A stretch of DNA of 5,276 bases from assembly GCA_964572065.1 (NCBI GenBank), contig CAZNER010000117.1, positions 1 through 5,276 on the forward strand. Reading direction: 5' to 3'. The notes below the pieces were generated by a model. That model was not told the DNA's origin, did not search any database, and worked only from the letters and a program-made list of their open reading frames with translations. Shown here one piece after another: positions 1 to 5,276 of the stretch. How positions within the stretch are numbered: position 1 is the first letter of the stretch; every line of letters starts with the position of its first letter. The DNA is from CAZNER01 sp964572065 (GTDB taxonomy: Bacteria; Patescibacteriota; Dojkabacteria; JAHIVN01). Position numbers and translations under genes: made by a program.

Positions 1-1
1 T

Positions 2-2008
2 CCAAGTGGAGATTTATATTATGAGAGTTTAAATGAAACAGAGTTTCCATTTGAGCTAGGTTTAAATATATTAGAGCAATTAGAAGATTTTGACATAGTA
101 ACGGGTTGGAATGTTAAGTTCGATGTTGAAGCAGTCGAAGATTTAACAATAATGGTTAATAGGTATCTTAATTACCCTAGAACTGGTAAATATTTCAGTA
201 AAGAGGACTATATAGAGGAAATAGTTAAGATAGAAGATACATTTAATAAAGAGATATCCAAGAAAGTAATAGATACATTATTGGATAAAGGTTATTTAAA
301 AGAAGAGAGGGGAGTTATAGTTTTAGGTGATAAGAAATTTGATCCTATAATAAATCACCACACTGCTCCAATAGATATGCTTACAGTATCTAAGAAGATG
401 CACGCTAGAGAGATAAGAGGTAAGTGGAATCTAGGTAATGTAGGAATACAAATGGCTGGTATTGATAAGATGCATATAGGAGCAAAACATATAAAAGATT
501 TATCTCCTGAAGAATTATTAGAGTATAACGTAAGAGATGTAATTATACCTGAAATTATAGATAATATGTTAGGAGGAATTGAAGCTCATTTAATATTATC
601 TTGGTCATTACATTGTTTATTAGAGGAAACATTAATTACCGCAGTAGTTAATGATATAGCTTTACTTAGAGCTTATCACAGAGAGAATGTTATCTTACCT
701 AGCAGAGATTTTTCTGATAAAGGAAAAGAAGTTAAATATGATGCAGCTGAACCTGATGCAAGACCTGATATATATAAAGGTTTATTGGTAACAGATTTGG
801 TTCATGCTTATCCCTTTGCTGTTATATCCAAGAATGTATCACCAGAAACAAAGGATGATGAAGGGATACATATATTAAAGTACATTAATAAAGCTGGTGA
901 AAATAAAGAGATAAGATTTAATGATAAGAAGAGCGTATTTATAGAAACTTTAAAGGAGATTATGAATGATAGGAAAAAGATTAAAGAAAAGCTTAAAACT
1001 CTTAAGAAAAATTCAGCTAGTTGGAAACGGTACAAAAAAATAGACTTTGCATTGAAGACACAAGCTGCTGCATTTAGTCATGGTATATTTGGTTGGGCTA
1101 ATAGTAGAATGAGAGATTACGAGGTAGCTGATGCTATTACTGCAATAGTAAGAGATTTAATAAATACAATAAAAGAAGCTTGTGATATAATAAATCAACC
1201 TTGGGTATATGTACATACAGATAGTTGTTTCGTTAACGTTAATAAAAAATATCAAGATTCTATGTTAGGATATCTTAATGACATAATAAAGGATTATAGT
1301 GCTGGTTCTAAGATATTACCTGAATTAGATGTTAAGGGTTATTATCCAAATGCCTATATACATAGTCCAGCTAGAAATGTATTAGTTCCAGAAGATGGAG
1401 ATATAAATGAAGTTGATACTTGGGATGTAACGGGTATGAACTTTATGAGAAGTGAAACTCCAGAAGAATTAGCTGATATAGAAATAGAATTAATTAAATT
1501 AAAAATGAAAGGTGCATCAATTCCAGTCTTAAAATATAAACTTAAAAGAAGGGTAATAGACTTACTCAAATTAGATAGTACAAAATTGGGTTTAATAAAA
1601 CCTTTAAATAAAGAGATTAATGAATATGGTAGAACACTAAAGGATGGAACTATAGGAGGATTTCCCTATCATATTAAAGCCTTAGTTAAAGCTATGCATG
1701 AATATGGTTTTTCAGTTAATAGAGGTGAAAAGTATATGATATTACCTATAGTAACTGATGAAACTGTAGGTATTAGAAAAATTAGAAGAAAGCGTATAGA
1801 AATAGCTTTCGATATAGATAAAGGTTTACCTAGTGAATATCAGATAGATTATGAGTATTATCTCAGAGGAAATCTTTGGGGTAAGATTTATGAGTTATTT
1901 GATATGAAACCAAAGGATTTAGAAAAAGAAATAATGGATGAAAAAATGATGAAAATGTTAAATAAAGGAGGTAAAATATGTCAGACGAAGGATCTTCCGA
2001 AAAAATAA
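2..2008 (+). CDS. Family B DNA polymerase, 5'-partial (exonuclease, palm, fingers and thumb present)
   Basis: Template-directed DNA polymerase with a 3'-5' proofreading domain, probably the element's replicative enzyme. The frame is open from base 2 and gives 668 residues. The ATG at 152 is internal, because Exo II (NVKFD, Asp at 122-124) lies before it. Exo I and perhaps 170 N-terminal residues are missing to the left. Exo III is YNVRD (524-538). Motif A is DLVHAYPF with Asp at 794-796, followed by the family-typical SPET. Motif B is the unusual KTQAAAFSHG (1055-1084). Motif C is YVHTDS, with His at 1214-1216 and the retained Asp at 1220-1222. The thumb has TGMNFMRSETP, KPLNKEINEYG and IDYEYYLRG signatures. 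Motif A-B spacing (87 residues) leaves no room for a TPR2 insertion, which argues against protein priming. Family and domain order are sure; activity is inferred from the retained catalytic aspartates. Confidence 0.95.
   Translation, partial: PSGDLYYESLNETEFPFELGLNILEQLEDFDIVTGWNVKFDVEAVEDLTIMVNRYLNYPRTGKYFSKEDYIEEIVKIEDTFNKEISKKVIDTLLDKGYLKEERGVIVLGDKKFDPIINHHTAPIDMLTVSKKMHAREIRGKWNLGNVGIQMAGIDKMHIGAKHIKDLSPEELLEYNVRDVIIPEIIDNMLGGIEAHLILSWSLHCLLEETLITAVVNDIALLRAYHRENVILPSRDFSDKGKEVKYDAAEPDARPDIYKGLLVTDLVHAYPFAVISKNVSPETKDDEGIHILKYINKAGENKEIRFNDKKSVFIETLKEIMNDRKKIKEKLKTLKKNSASWKRYKKIDFALKTQAAAFSHGIFGWANSRMRDYEVADAITAIVRDLINTIKEACDIINQPWVYVHTDSCFVNVNKKYQDSMLGYLNDIIKDYSAGSKILPELDVKGYYPNAYIHSPARNVLVPEDGDINEVDTWDVTGMNFMRSETPEELADIEIELIKLKMKGASIPVLKYKLKRRVIDLLKLDSTKLGLIKPLNKEINEYGRTLKDGTIGGFPYHIKALVKAMHEYGFSVNRGEKYMILPIVTDETVGIRKIRRKRIEIAFDIDKGLPSEYQIDYEYYLRGNLWGKIYELFDMKPKDLEKEIMDEKMMKMLNKGGKICQTKDLPKK
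1964..1971 (+). promoter_or_regulatory. Strong Shine-Dalgarno site inside the polymerase gene
   Basis: AAAGGAGG lies 6 nt before the ATG at 1978 and inside the polymerase coding sequence. It fixes the start of the 185-residue protein and shows that this gene can be initiated independently while the polymerase is still being translated. Confidence 0.85.
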
Positions 2009-2535
2009 CTGAAAGCAAAATTCTTACTATAGATGATGCAAAAAAATTAAAGAGTGTTTCAGGTAAGAGAGCAGAAGCTTTCGAGAAGGAGATTATAGAT
2101 AAGCAAAACCAAAACCCTCTCTTCAAAGATATAATGTCTGTAGTATTTGGATGGAAACGTCAAGATGATGGTTCTAAGAAATTAGTATCAAAATTACCAT
2201 CAGGTAAAATATTGTTTCCAGATAAATCAGAAGACTTAAAAGAGATACAACCCGGTAATGCATATATATGCTTGGTATATGATAGAATGGATGATGGTAA
2301 AGGTGGACCTGGTAGAGAAGCTTTTGCTAAGATTATCTGTGAAGAATATAAACCAAAGATATATATATTGTCATCTAGGGTAGTTCAAATGGTTTGGAGA
2401 GACAAGAAAGGTAAAATGAGACACAAAGCACCATTTGGTAACTCATTTGAAGAAAGGATTGTTGGAGCTATAAAGGAATTTGAAGAAATAGGATTCCCAT
2501 CAGCAACAATAGTATTTCGTAAAAATCAAAGGTAA
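1978..2535 (+). CDS. Uncharacterised 185-aa protein co-encoded with the polymerase
   Basis: I do not recognise a family. The start is set by the strong ribosome-binding site 6 nt upstream. The first 31 nt overlap the polymerase 3' end in another frame, so the two are almost certainly co-transcribed. Residues 1-45 are charged and probably flexible or helical. From about residue 50 the protein looks compact and mixed alpha/beta: FGWKR (57-61), PGNAYICLVYDRMDDG (92-107), REAFAKIICEEYKPKIYI (113-130), then WRDKKGKMRHK (140-150). A C-terminal helix and strand (155-181) follow. There is no signal peptide, membrane span or paired-cysteine motif. The alternating hydrophobic strands and the position beside a polymerase would fit a small DNA-binding or replication-accessory fold such as an OB-like domain, but no diagnostic motif supports this. 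The gene is well supported; its function is unknown. Confidence 0.85.
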   Translation: MSDEGSSEKITESKILTIDDAKKLKSVSGKRAEAFEKEIIDKQNQNPLFKDIMSVVFGWKRQDDGSKKLVSKLPSGKILFPDKSEDLKEIQPGNAYICLVYDRMDDGKGGPGREAFAKIICEEYKPKIYILSSRVVQMVWRDKKGKMRHKAPFGNSFEERIVGAIKEFEEIGFPSATIVFRKNQR

Positions 2536-2541
2536 AGGAGG
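2534..2541 (+). promoter_or_regulatory. Strong Shine-Dalgarno site overlapping the previous stop codon
   Basis: AAAGGAGG begins within the TAA (2533-2535) that ends the 185-residue protein. It shows that a gene starts just downstream although no conventional ORF does. It lies 8 nt before an ATA codon (2550) that opens the zinc-ribbon frame, and only 1 nt before an ATG (2543) whose frame closes after nine codons. Confidence 0.75.
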
Positions 2542-2549
2542 AATGCTTT

Positions 2550-2768
2550 ATAGGAATAAGAAGATGCTATAATTGTGATAGAGACCCTGGTCCATTTTTT
2601 ATATGGACATCATCTAGATACTTTCCAAGAGAAAGATTTGTGAGAAGTAATAGTATTAAAGAGAAAAGCACTAAGAACTTAATAAAAAGAGGAGTTCCGA
2701 TATGTTTCTGTTGTTATGAAAATTTAAGTAAAGATGTTAAGAATAAAGATAAAAAGAATAAAACATGA
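2550..2768 (+). CDS. Small zinc-ribbon-like protein (CxxC...CxxC) with non-standard or disrupted start
   Basis: This frame runs without a stop from the preceding gene's end to a TGA at 2766-2768, which overlaps the next ATG as ATGA. Read from the ATA at 2550 it gives 72 residues. CYNC (Cys 6 and 9) and CFCC (Cys 52, 54, 55) can form a four-cysteine zinc site. A basic, aromatic middle (PFFIW, RYFPRERF) and a very lysine-rich tail suggest nucleic-acid or protein contact; this is inference. No ATG, GTG or TTG precedes the first cysteine pair in this frame. The first conventional codon, GTG at 2640, would lose CYNC. Either ATA is used as the start, which fits the ribosome-binding-site spacing, or translation begins at ATG 2543 and a +1 shift or one-base insertion separates the frames. 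The gene is likely real; the exact start is uncertain. Confidence 0.68.
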   Translation: MGIRRCYNCDRDPGPFFIWTSSRYFPRERFVRSNSIKEKSTKNLIKRGVPICFCCYENLSKDVKNKDKKNKT

Positions 2769-3733
2769 GTGATTACAAAATAGCAATACAGAGTACCTCT
2801 CTAGGACAACGCTGTGGTATAGCGACTTATTCAGAAAGGTTAAATAGATATCTGAATGAGATAGAGGGGGTAGAATCAAAACAATTTGTAGAGAGAATTA
2901 GAAATTCTCCAAATGTAATAAGTATACAATATGAACCTGGTTTGATGCCACCACAAAACTTGCAGAAAATCATAAATAAATACCCACAACCTATAATTAT
3001 AACAGCACATCATATGGGATATCTACAACAATTTTATGCTCTATTAGATGGTGTAGTAATACATAGTAAGAATCAAATAGAGAAGATGGAAGAGCCTTGG
3101 AGTTATAAGGTAATACCTCATCCAGCTTTAGTATTTCCTGATAAGGATAAGATTGAATTAAGGAAGAAATATGGATTACCAACTGATAAGAAAATAGTAG
3201 GGACAATGGGATTTATAGCAGGCACTGGAAAACAATTACCTGAGATTATACCAGAACTATTAAAAAATCTAAAAGATGATGAATTCCTTTATTTTGCTAC
3301 ATCATTTTGGAAAGGTGGTGATTTTGGATTTGAAGAAGAAATTCAGAATTATGTAAAAAAGAGTGGCAAAGAAAAACAATTTAGAATGGATTCAGATTTT
3401 GTTAGTGAAGAGACTTTGAATGAAAAGATGCAAGCGTGTGATTTATTATTTGCTTGGAATAAATTTGAATCTCCAGGATCCAATTCTGGAATAGCTATGG
3501 ATATGATAGGTTCTAGAAGAAAATTAATAGTTAAGGATTCACCTCATTACGGATTTGCAGCTAGTTTAGGAAATGTAGAAACTGGAAAACCAGAAAAAAC
3601 AAAATTTGTTAGAGATGTATTTAAAACACTAAGAGATAAGGATTTAAGTAAAGTGCCCGACCCAACACCATATTCATGGGAAAATATGGCTAAGTCTTAC
3701 TTAGATTATTTTAAGGAGATAAGTGAAGTATGA
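2765..3733 (+). CDS. GT-B fold glycosyltransferase (GT4-like, divergent EX7E region)
   Basis: Predicted cytoplasmic enzyme moving a sugar from a nucleotide-sugar donor to an unknown acceptor. The 322 residues form two Rossmann-like halves. The N-terminal acceptor half begins KIAIQSTSLGQRCGIATYSERL (residues 5-26), matching the GIxTY/L loop of GT4-type enzymes. VIPHPA (116-121) marks the linker between the halves. The donor half starts at KKIVGTMGFIAGTGK (142-156) and continues through ACDLLFAWNKFESPGSNSGIAMD (224-246). Where canonical GT4 enzymes have EX7E, this one has SNSGIAMDM, so the usual paired glutamates are not in place. Glu235 lies slightly before. The ATG at 2765 overlaps the previous TGA by four bases and lacks its own strong ribosome-binding site, which suggests translational coupling. 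There is no signal peptide or membrane span. The fold assignment is firm; donor and acceptor are unknown. Confidence 0.85.
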   Translation: MSDYKIAIQSTSLGQRCGIATYSERLNRYLNEIEGVESKQFVERIRNSPNVISIQYEPGLMPPQNLQKIINKYPQPIIITAHHMGYLQQFYALLDGVVIHSKNQIEKMEEPWSYKVIPHPALVFPDKDKIELRKKYGLPTDKKIVGTMGFIAGTGKQLPEIIPELLKNLKDDEFLYFATSFWKGGDFGFEEEIQNYVKKSGKEKQFRMDSDFVSEETLNEKMQACDLLFAWNKFESPGSNSGIAMDMIGSRRKLIVKDSPHYGFAASLGNVETGKPEKTKFVRDVFKTLRDKDLSKVPDPTPYSWENMAKSYLDYFKEISEV

Positions 3734-5013
3734 GTCAAGAGAAGATATTACTAGTAGGAGACAGTTTACAAGGTCCTACAGGATTTGCTACAGATTTAAT
3801 GGGTGTATCCTGGTCTCTAGCCGATAAATATGAAGTACATGTATTAGGATTACAGTCTGTTCAAGATCAAAGGATAAAAATTAATTTACAAGGTAAACAA
3901 AAAACTGTAGTACAACACGCTAATTATCCTAGAGGAAAAAATAAGTGGGATTTTGGTACAAAATCATTACCAAGATTAATGGATGAATTAGAACCAGATA
4001 TATTACTAACAGTAAATGATATACAAATGGTACAACATGTACCTAATGTTATGATGAAGAGTAATATAAACCTACAGATTGTGGATTTACCATCAAAGAA
4101 ATTTGTTGGAAAGGAAGCTCTAAGAAGACAGTTAGAGGGAGAGATAGCTAAATATCAAGAGAAATATCCTAGAGATGCCAAATGGATTCAGTATGCTCCT
4201 CAAGATGGTGACCCTCCAATGCAACAATGGGGATTCATTTATAAAATGGCTGATCAAGTTGTAGCTATGTCAGATTATGGTAAGAACATATTCAAGAAAT
4301 TTTATAAGATGGATGTACCTAGAGTATGGCATGGTGTGGATACAGAGATATTTAAGAATGAAAATAAACCTAAAGAGTTAAAAGATAAATTTATCGTAGG
4401 TAACTTCAATAGAAATCAACCTAGAAAACAACCTGTTAGAACAATGGAAGGTTTTGCTAAGTTTGCCAAAGATAAAGATGATGTCTTACTACATATGCAA
4501 ATGGATTGGAACGATCAGTTTGGATGGCCAATAGAATACTTTTCAGGTTTATATGGTATAACAAATAAAATGTTGAGACCCCAAAGAGTTGGTATGCCTA
4601 GAGAGCAAGTTGCTAAAGTATACAATATGTGGGATATCAATACTAATTGTACTGGTGGAGAAGGTTTTGGTTTATGCCACATAGAAGGATTTGCTTGTGG
4701 ATTACCATCATTAGGTTGTGATTATACAACATCTAAAGAACTCATAATAGATGGAAAACCTGGACCAAGAGGCTCTTTAGTAGAAATTAAGGATTTATTA
4801 TGGCAAAAAATGGACGTAGCTGCAGTCAGGAGATCTTTAGTAGATACTGATGATATGGCTAAAGTCTTAAATAAATATTACTATAATAGGGACTTAATTA
4901 AAGAACACGGGAATAATGCTAGAAAATGGACTGAAAAGAATTGCTCATGGGATATAATAAGCAAACACTGGGATAAAATAGTTGCTGACGTATTATCTGG
5001 GGATAATAAATGA
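3730..5013 (+). CDS. GT4-family glycosyltransferase with canonical EX7E motif
   Basis: Predicted retaining GT-B glycosyltransferase of 427 residues, a usual length for GT4. The N-terminal half starts KILLVGDSLQGPTGFATDLM (5-24), a glycine-rich first strand and loop. EPDILLTVND (88-97) and ADQVVAMSDYGKNIF (174-188) are typical second-layer strands, and VWHGVDTEIF (199-208) is the domain linker. In the donor half, FNRNQPRKQPVRTMEGF (226-242) holds the basic residues that normally bind donor phosphates. GGEGFGLCHIEGFACGLP (309-326) contains EX7E with Glu311 and Glu319. The start overlaps the preceding stop as ATGA, and AAGGAG at 3713-3718 lies 11 nt upstream. With the previous gene it forms a tandem glycosyltransferase pair that may act in sequence on one acceptor; that is inferred from coupling. 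The acceptor (modified base, virion protein or cell-surface polymer) cannot be read from the sequence. Confidence 0.93.
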   Translation: MSQEKILLVGDSLQGPTGFATDLMGVSWSLADKYEVHVLGLQSVQDQRIKINLQGKQKTVVQHANYPRGKNKWDFGTKSLPRLMDELEPDILLTVNDIQMVQHVPNVMMKSNINLQIVDLPSKKFVGKEALRRQLEGEIAKYQEKYPRDAKWIQYAPQDGDPPMQQWGFIYKMADQVVAMSDYGKNIFKKFYKMDVPRVWHGVDTEIFKNENKPKELKDKFIVGNFNRNQPRKQPVRTMEGFAKFAKDKDDVLLHMQMDWNDQFGWPIEYFSGLYGITNKMLRPQRVGMPREQVAKVYNMWDINTNCTGGEGFGLCHIEGFACGLPSLGCDYTTSKELIIDGKPGPRGSLVEIKDLLWQKMDVAAVRRSLVDTDDMAKVLNKYYYNRDLIKEHGNNARKWTEKNCSWDIISKHWDKIVADVLSGDNK

Positions 5014-5150
5014 AATTTGTAGAGGCTGTATGTAAAGAATGTAATACTGAATTTAAAATAACATTCAATGAAGATATCCCACCATTTGATATAAAATGTC
5101 CATTATGTGGTGGAGATGTGAAGTATATAAAAATAAATACCCATGATTGA
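5010..5150 (+). CDS. Tiny zinc-ribbon protein (46 aa, CxxC...CxxC)
   Basis: This 46-residue ORF has a textbook four-cysteine ribbon: CKEC (Cys 8 and 11) and CPLCGG (Cys 30 and 33), the second knuckle followed by the typical Gly-Gly turn. A short strand-rich middle (FKITFNED) joins the knuckles, and the chain ends soon after VKYIKI. Such ribbons bind zinc structurally and often act as small nucleic-acid-binding or adaptor proteins; which applies here is unknown. The ATG overlaps the stop of the glycosyltransferase gene by four bases, with GGGGA (4999-5003) as a modest ribosome-binding site. The two cysteine pairs and the coupling support it as real despite its size. Confidence 0.82.
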   Translation: MKFVEAVCKECNTEFKITFNEDIPPFDIKCPLCGGDVKYIKINTHD

Positions 5151-5247
5151 ACAATATTTATTAGTGGTATCCACACTATTACACATTATATCTATACCAC
5201 TAATTATATATTTAATAAGACATAATCAAAAACATAGAAAATTATGA
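5143..5247 (+). CDS. Small single-span membrane protein (34 aa)
   Basis: The ORF encodes 34 residues. After MIEQ comes one hydrophobic stretch of about 20 residues (LLVVSTLLHIISIPLIIYLI, residues 6-25), then a strongly basic tail (RHNQKHRKL, 26-34). By the positive-inside rule the tail should be cytoplasmic and the N-terminus outside. The ATG lies within the last codons of the zinc-ribbon gene (8-nt overlap), and the TGA overlaps the next ATG as ATGA. Both overlaps follow the packing used elsewhere here. No ribosome-binding site is clear, so expression would depend on coupling. Its role is unknown; candidates are an anchor or regulatory peptide, or a holin-like protein, but nothing in the sequence chooses. 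A perfect inverted repeat lies inside the gene, so part of this stretch may instead serve RNA structure. Confidence 0.6.
   Translation: MIEQYLLVVSTLLHIISIPLIIYLIRHNQKHRKL
5160..5204 (+). repeat. Perfect 11-bp inverted repeat with 23-nt spacer
   Basis: ATTAGTGGTAT (5160-5170) is matched exactly by its reverse complement ATACCACTAAT (5194-5204). In RNA this could form an 11-bp stem with a 23-nt loop. The following bases are TATATATTTAATAAG rather than a run of T, so it does not look like an intrinsic terminator. It falls inside the small membrane-protein ORF. It may be an operator-like dyad, an mRNA hairpin affecting coupling to the next gene, or chance in AT-rich DNA, although the GTGG/CCAC core makes chance less easy. 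Confidence 0.6.
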
Positions 5248-5276
5248 GTCGAGCATATGAGTATAATAGAAAAACA
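5244..5276 (+). CDS. Start of an unidentified CDS, 3'-partial
   Basis: The ATG at 5244 overlaps the preceding TGA as ATGA and opens a frame without a stop to the window edge (11 codons, MSRAYEYNRKT). The start is inferred from the overlap, which repeats the pattern at the other junctions. No strong ribosome-binding site is present. Too little is visible to name a product. Confidence 0.55.
   Translation, partial: MSRAYEYNRKT

Noticed and set aside
152..154. ATG as the polymerase start
   Set aside because: The same frame stays open to base 2 and encodes the Exo II motif upstream, so this Met is internal.
808..1035. Reverse-strand ORF opposite the polymerase, with similar ones at 1354-1569, 1863-2126, 2997-3206 and 4919-5176
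   Set aside because: Each is antisense to a clear protein gene. Their Phe/Leu/Ser-rich translations are what reverse reading of A-rich coding DNA gives, and no ribosome-binding site or family motif was seen.
794..1057. Protein-primed (phi29-like) polymerase
   Set aside because: The 87 residues between the motif A Asp and the motif B Lys match nucleic-acid-primed enzymes and leave no room for a TPR2 insertion.
2543..2572. Nine-codon ORF MLYRNKKML after the strong ribosome-binding site
   Set aside because: The ATG is only 1 nt from the GGAGG core and the peptide has no leader or attenuator features. It is kept only as an alternative start, with a frameshift, for the zinc-ribbon gene.
2640..2768. 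GTG at 2640 as a conventional start for the zinc-ribbon frame
   Set aside because: It would remove the first CxxC pair, leaves the strong ribosome-binding site about 100 nt away, and has no site of its own.
5160..5220. Intrinsic terminator at the inverted repeat
   Set aside because: The stem is AT-rich, the loop is long and no T-run follows; another ORF starts at 5244.

Overview
The window is a compact, single-direction gene cassette. All supported genes are on the + strand, and most neighbours overlap (four ATGA stop/start overlaps, one 31-nt overlap, one 8-nt overlap). The DNA is AT-rich, the coding strand is purine-rich, and codon choice leans heavily on ATA and AGA. Two start regions carry a strong AAAGGAGG ribosome-binding site. 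A B-family DNA polymerase packed against small zinc-ribbon proteins, a tiny membrane protein and glycosyltransferases looks most like a virus, or an integrated virus or other mobile element, of an AT-rich prokaryote. I cannot decide between an archaeal and a bacterial host from the sequence, and no capsid, terminase or integrase gene is visible.

Bases 2-2008 hold the 3' part of a family B replicative DNA polymerase. Its reading frame is open at the left edge, and Exo II precedes the first ATG, so the true start lies outside. It keeps Exo II, Exo III, the motif A aspartate and the second motif C aspartate. Motif B, the first motif C aspartate and the usual KKRY-type segment are altered, and a roughly 40-50 residue winged-helix-like segment sits inside the exonuclease domain. 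Bases 1978-2535 encode a 185-residue protein I do not recognise; its start lies inside the polymerase gene. Bases 2550-2768 encode a small CxxC...CxxC protein without an ordinary start codon.

Bases 2765-5013 hold two tandem GT-B glycosyltransferase genes. The first has a degenerate EX7E region; the second has a canonical one. They are followed by a 46-residue zinc-ribbon protein (5010-5150), a 34-residue single-span membrane protein (5143-5247) containing a perfect 11-bp inverted repeat, and the first 11 codons of another gene (5244 to the right edge).

Together the cassette links genome replication (polymerase and perhaps the 185-residue protein) to sugar transfer. The sugar acceptor could be modified DNA bases, virion proteins or the host surface; the sequence does not say which. 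No promoter, terminator, tRNA, CRISPR array or insertion sequence was found. The longest stretch without an ordinary ORF (2536-2764) is filled by the zinc-ribbon gene.
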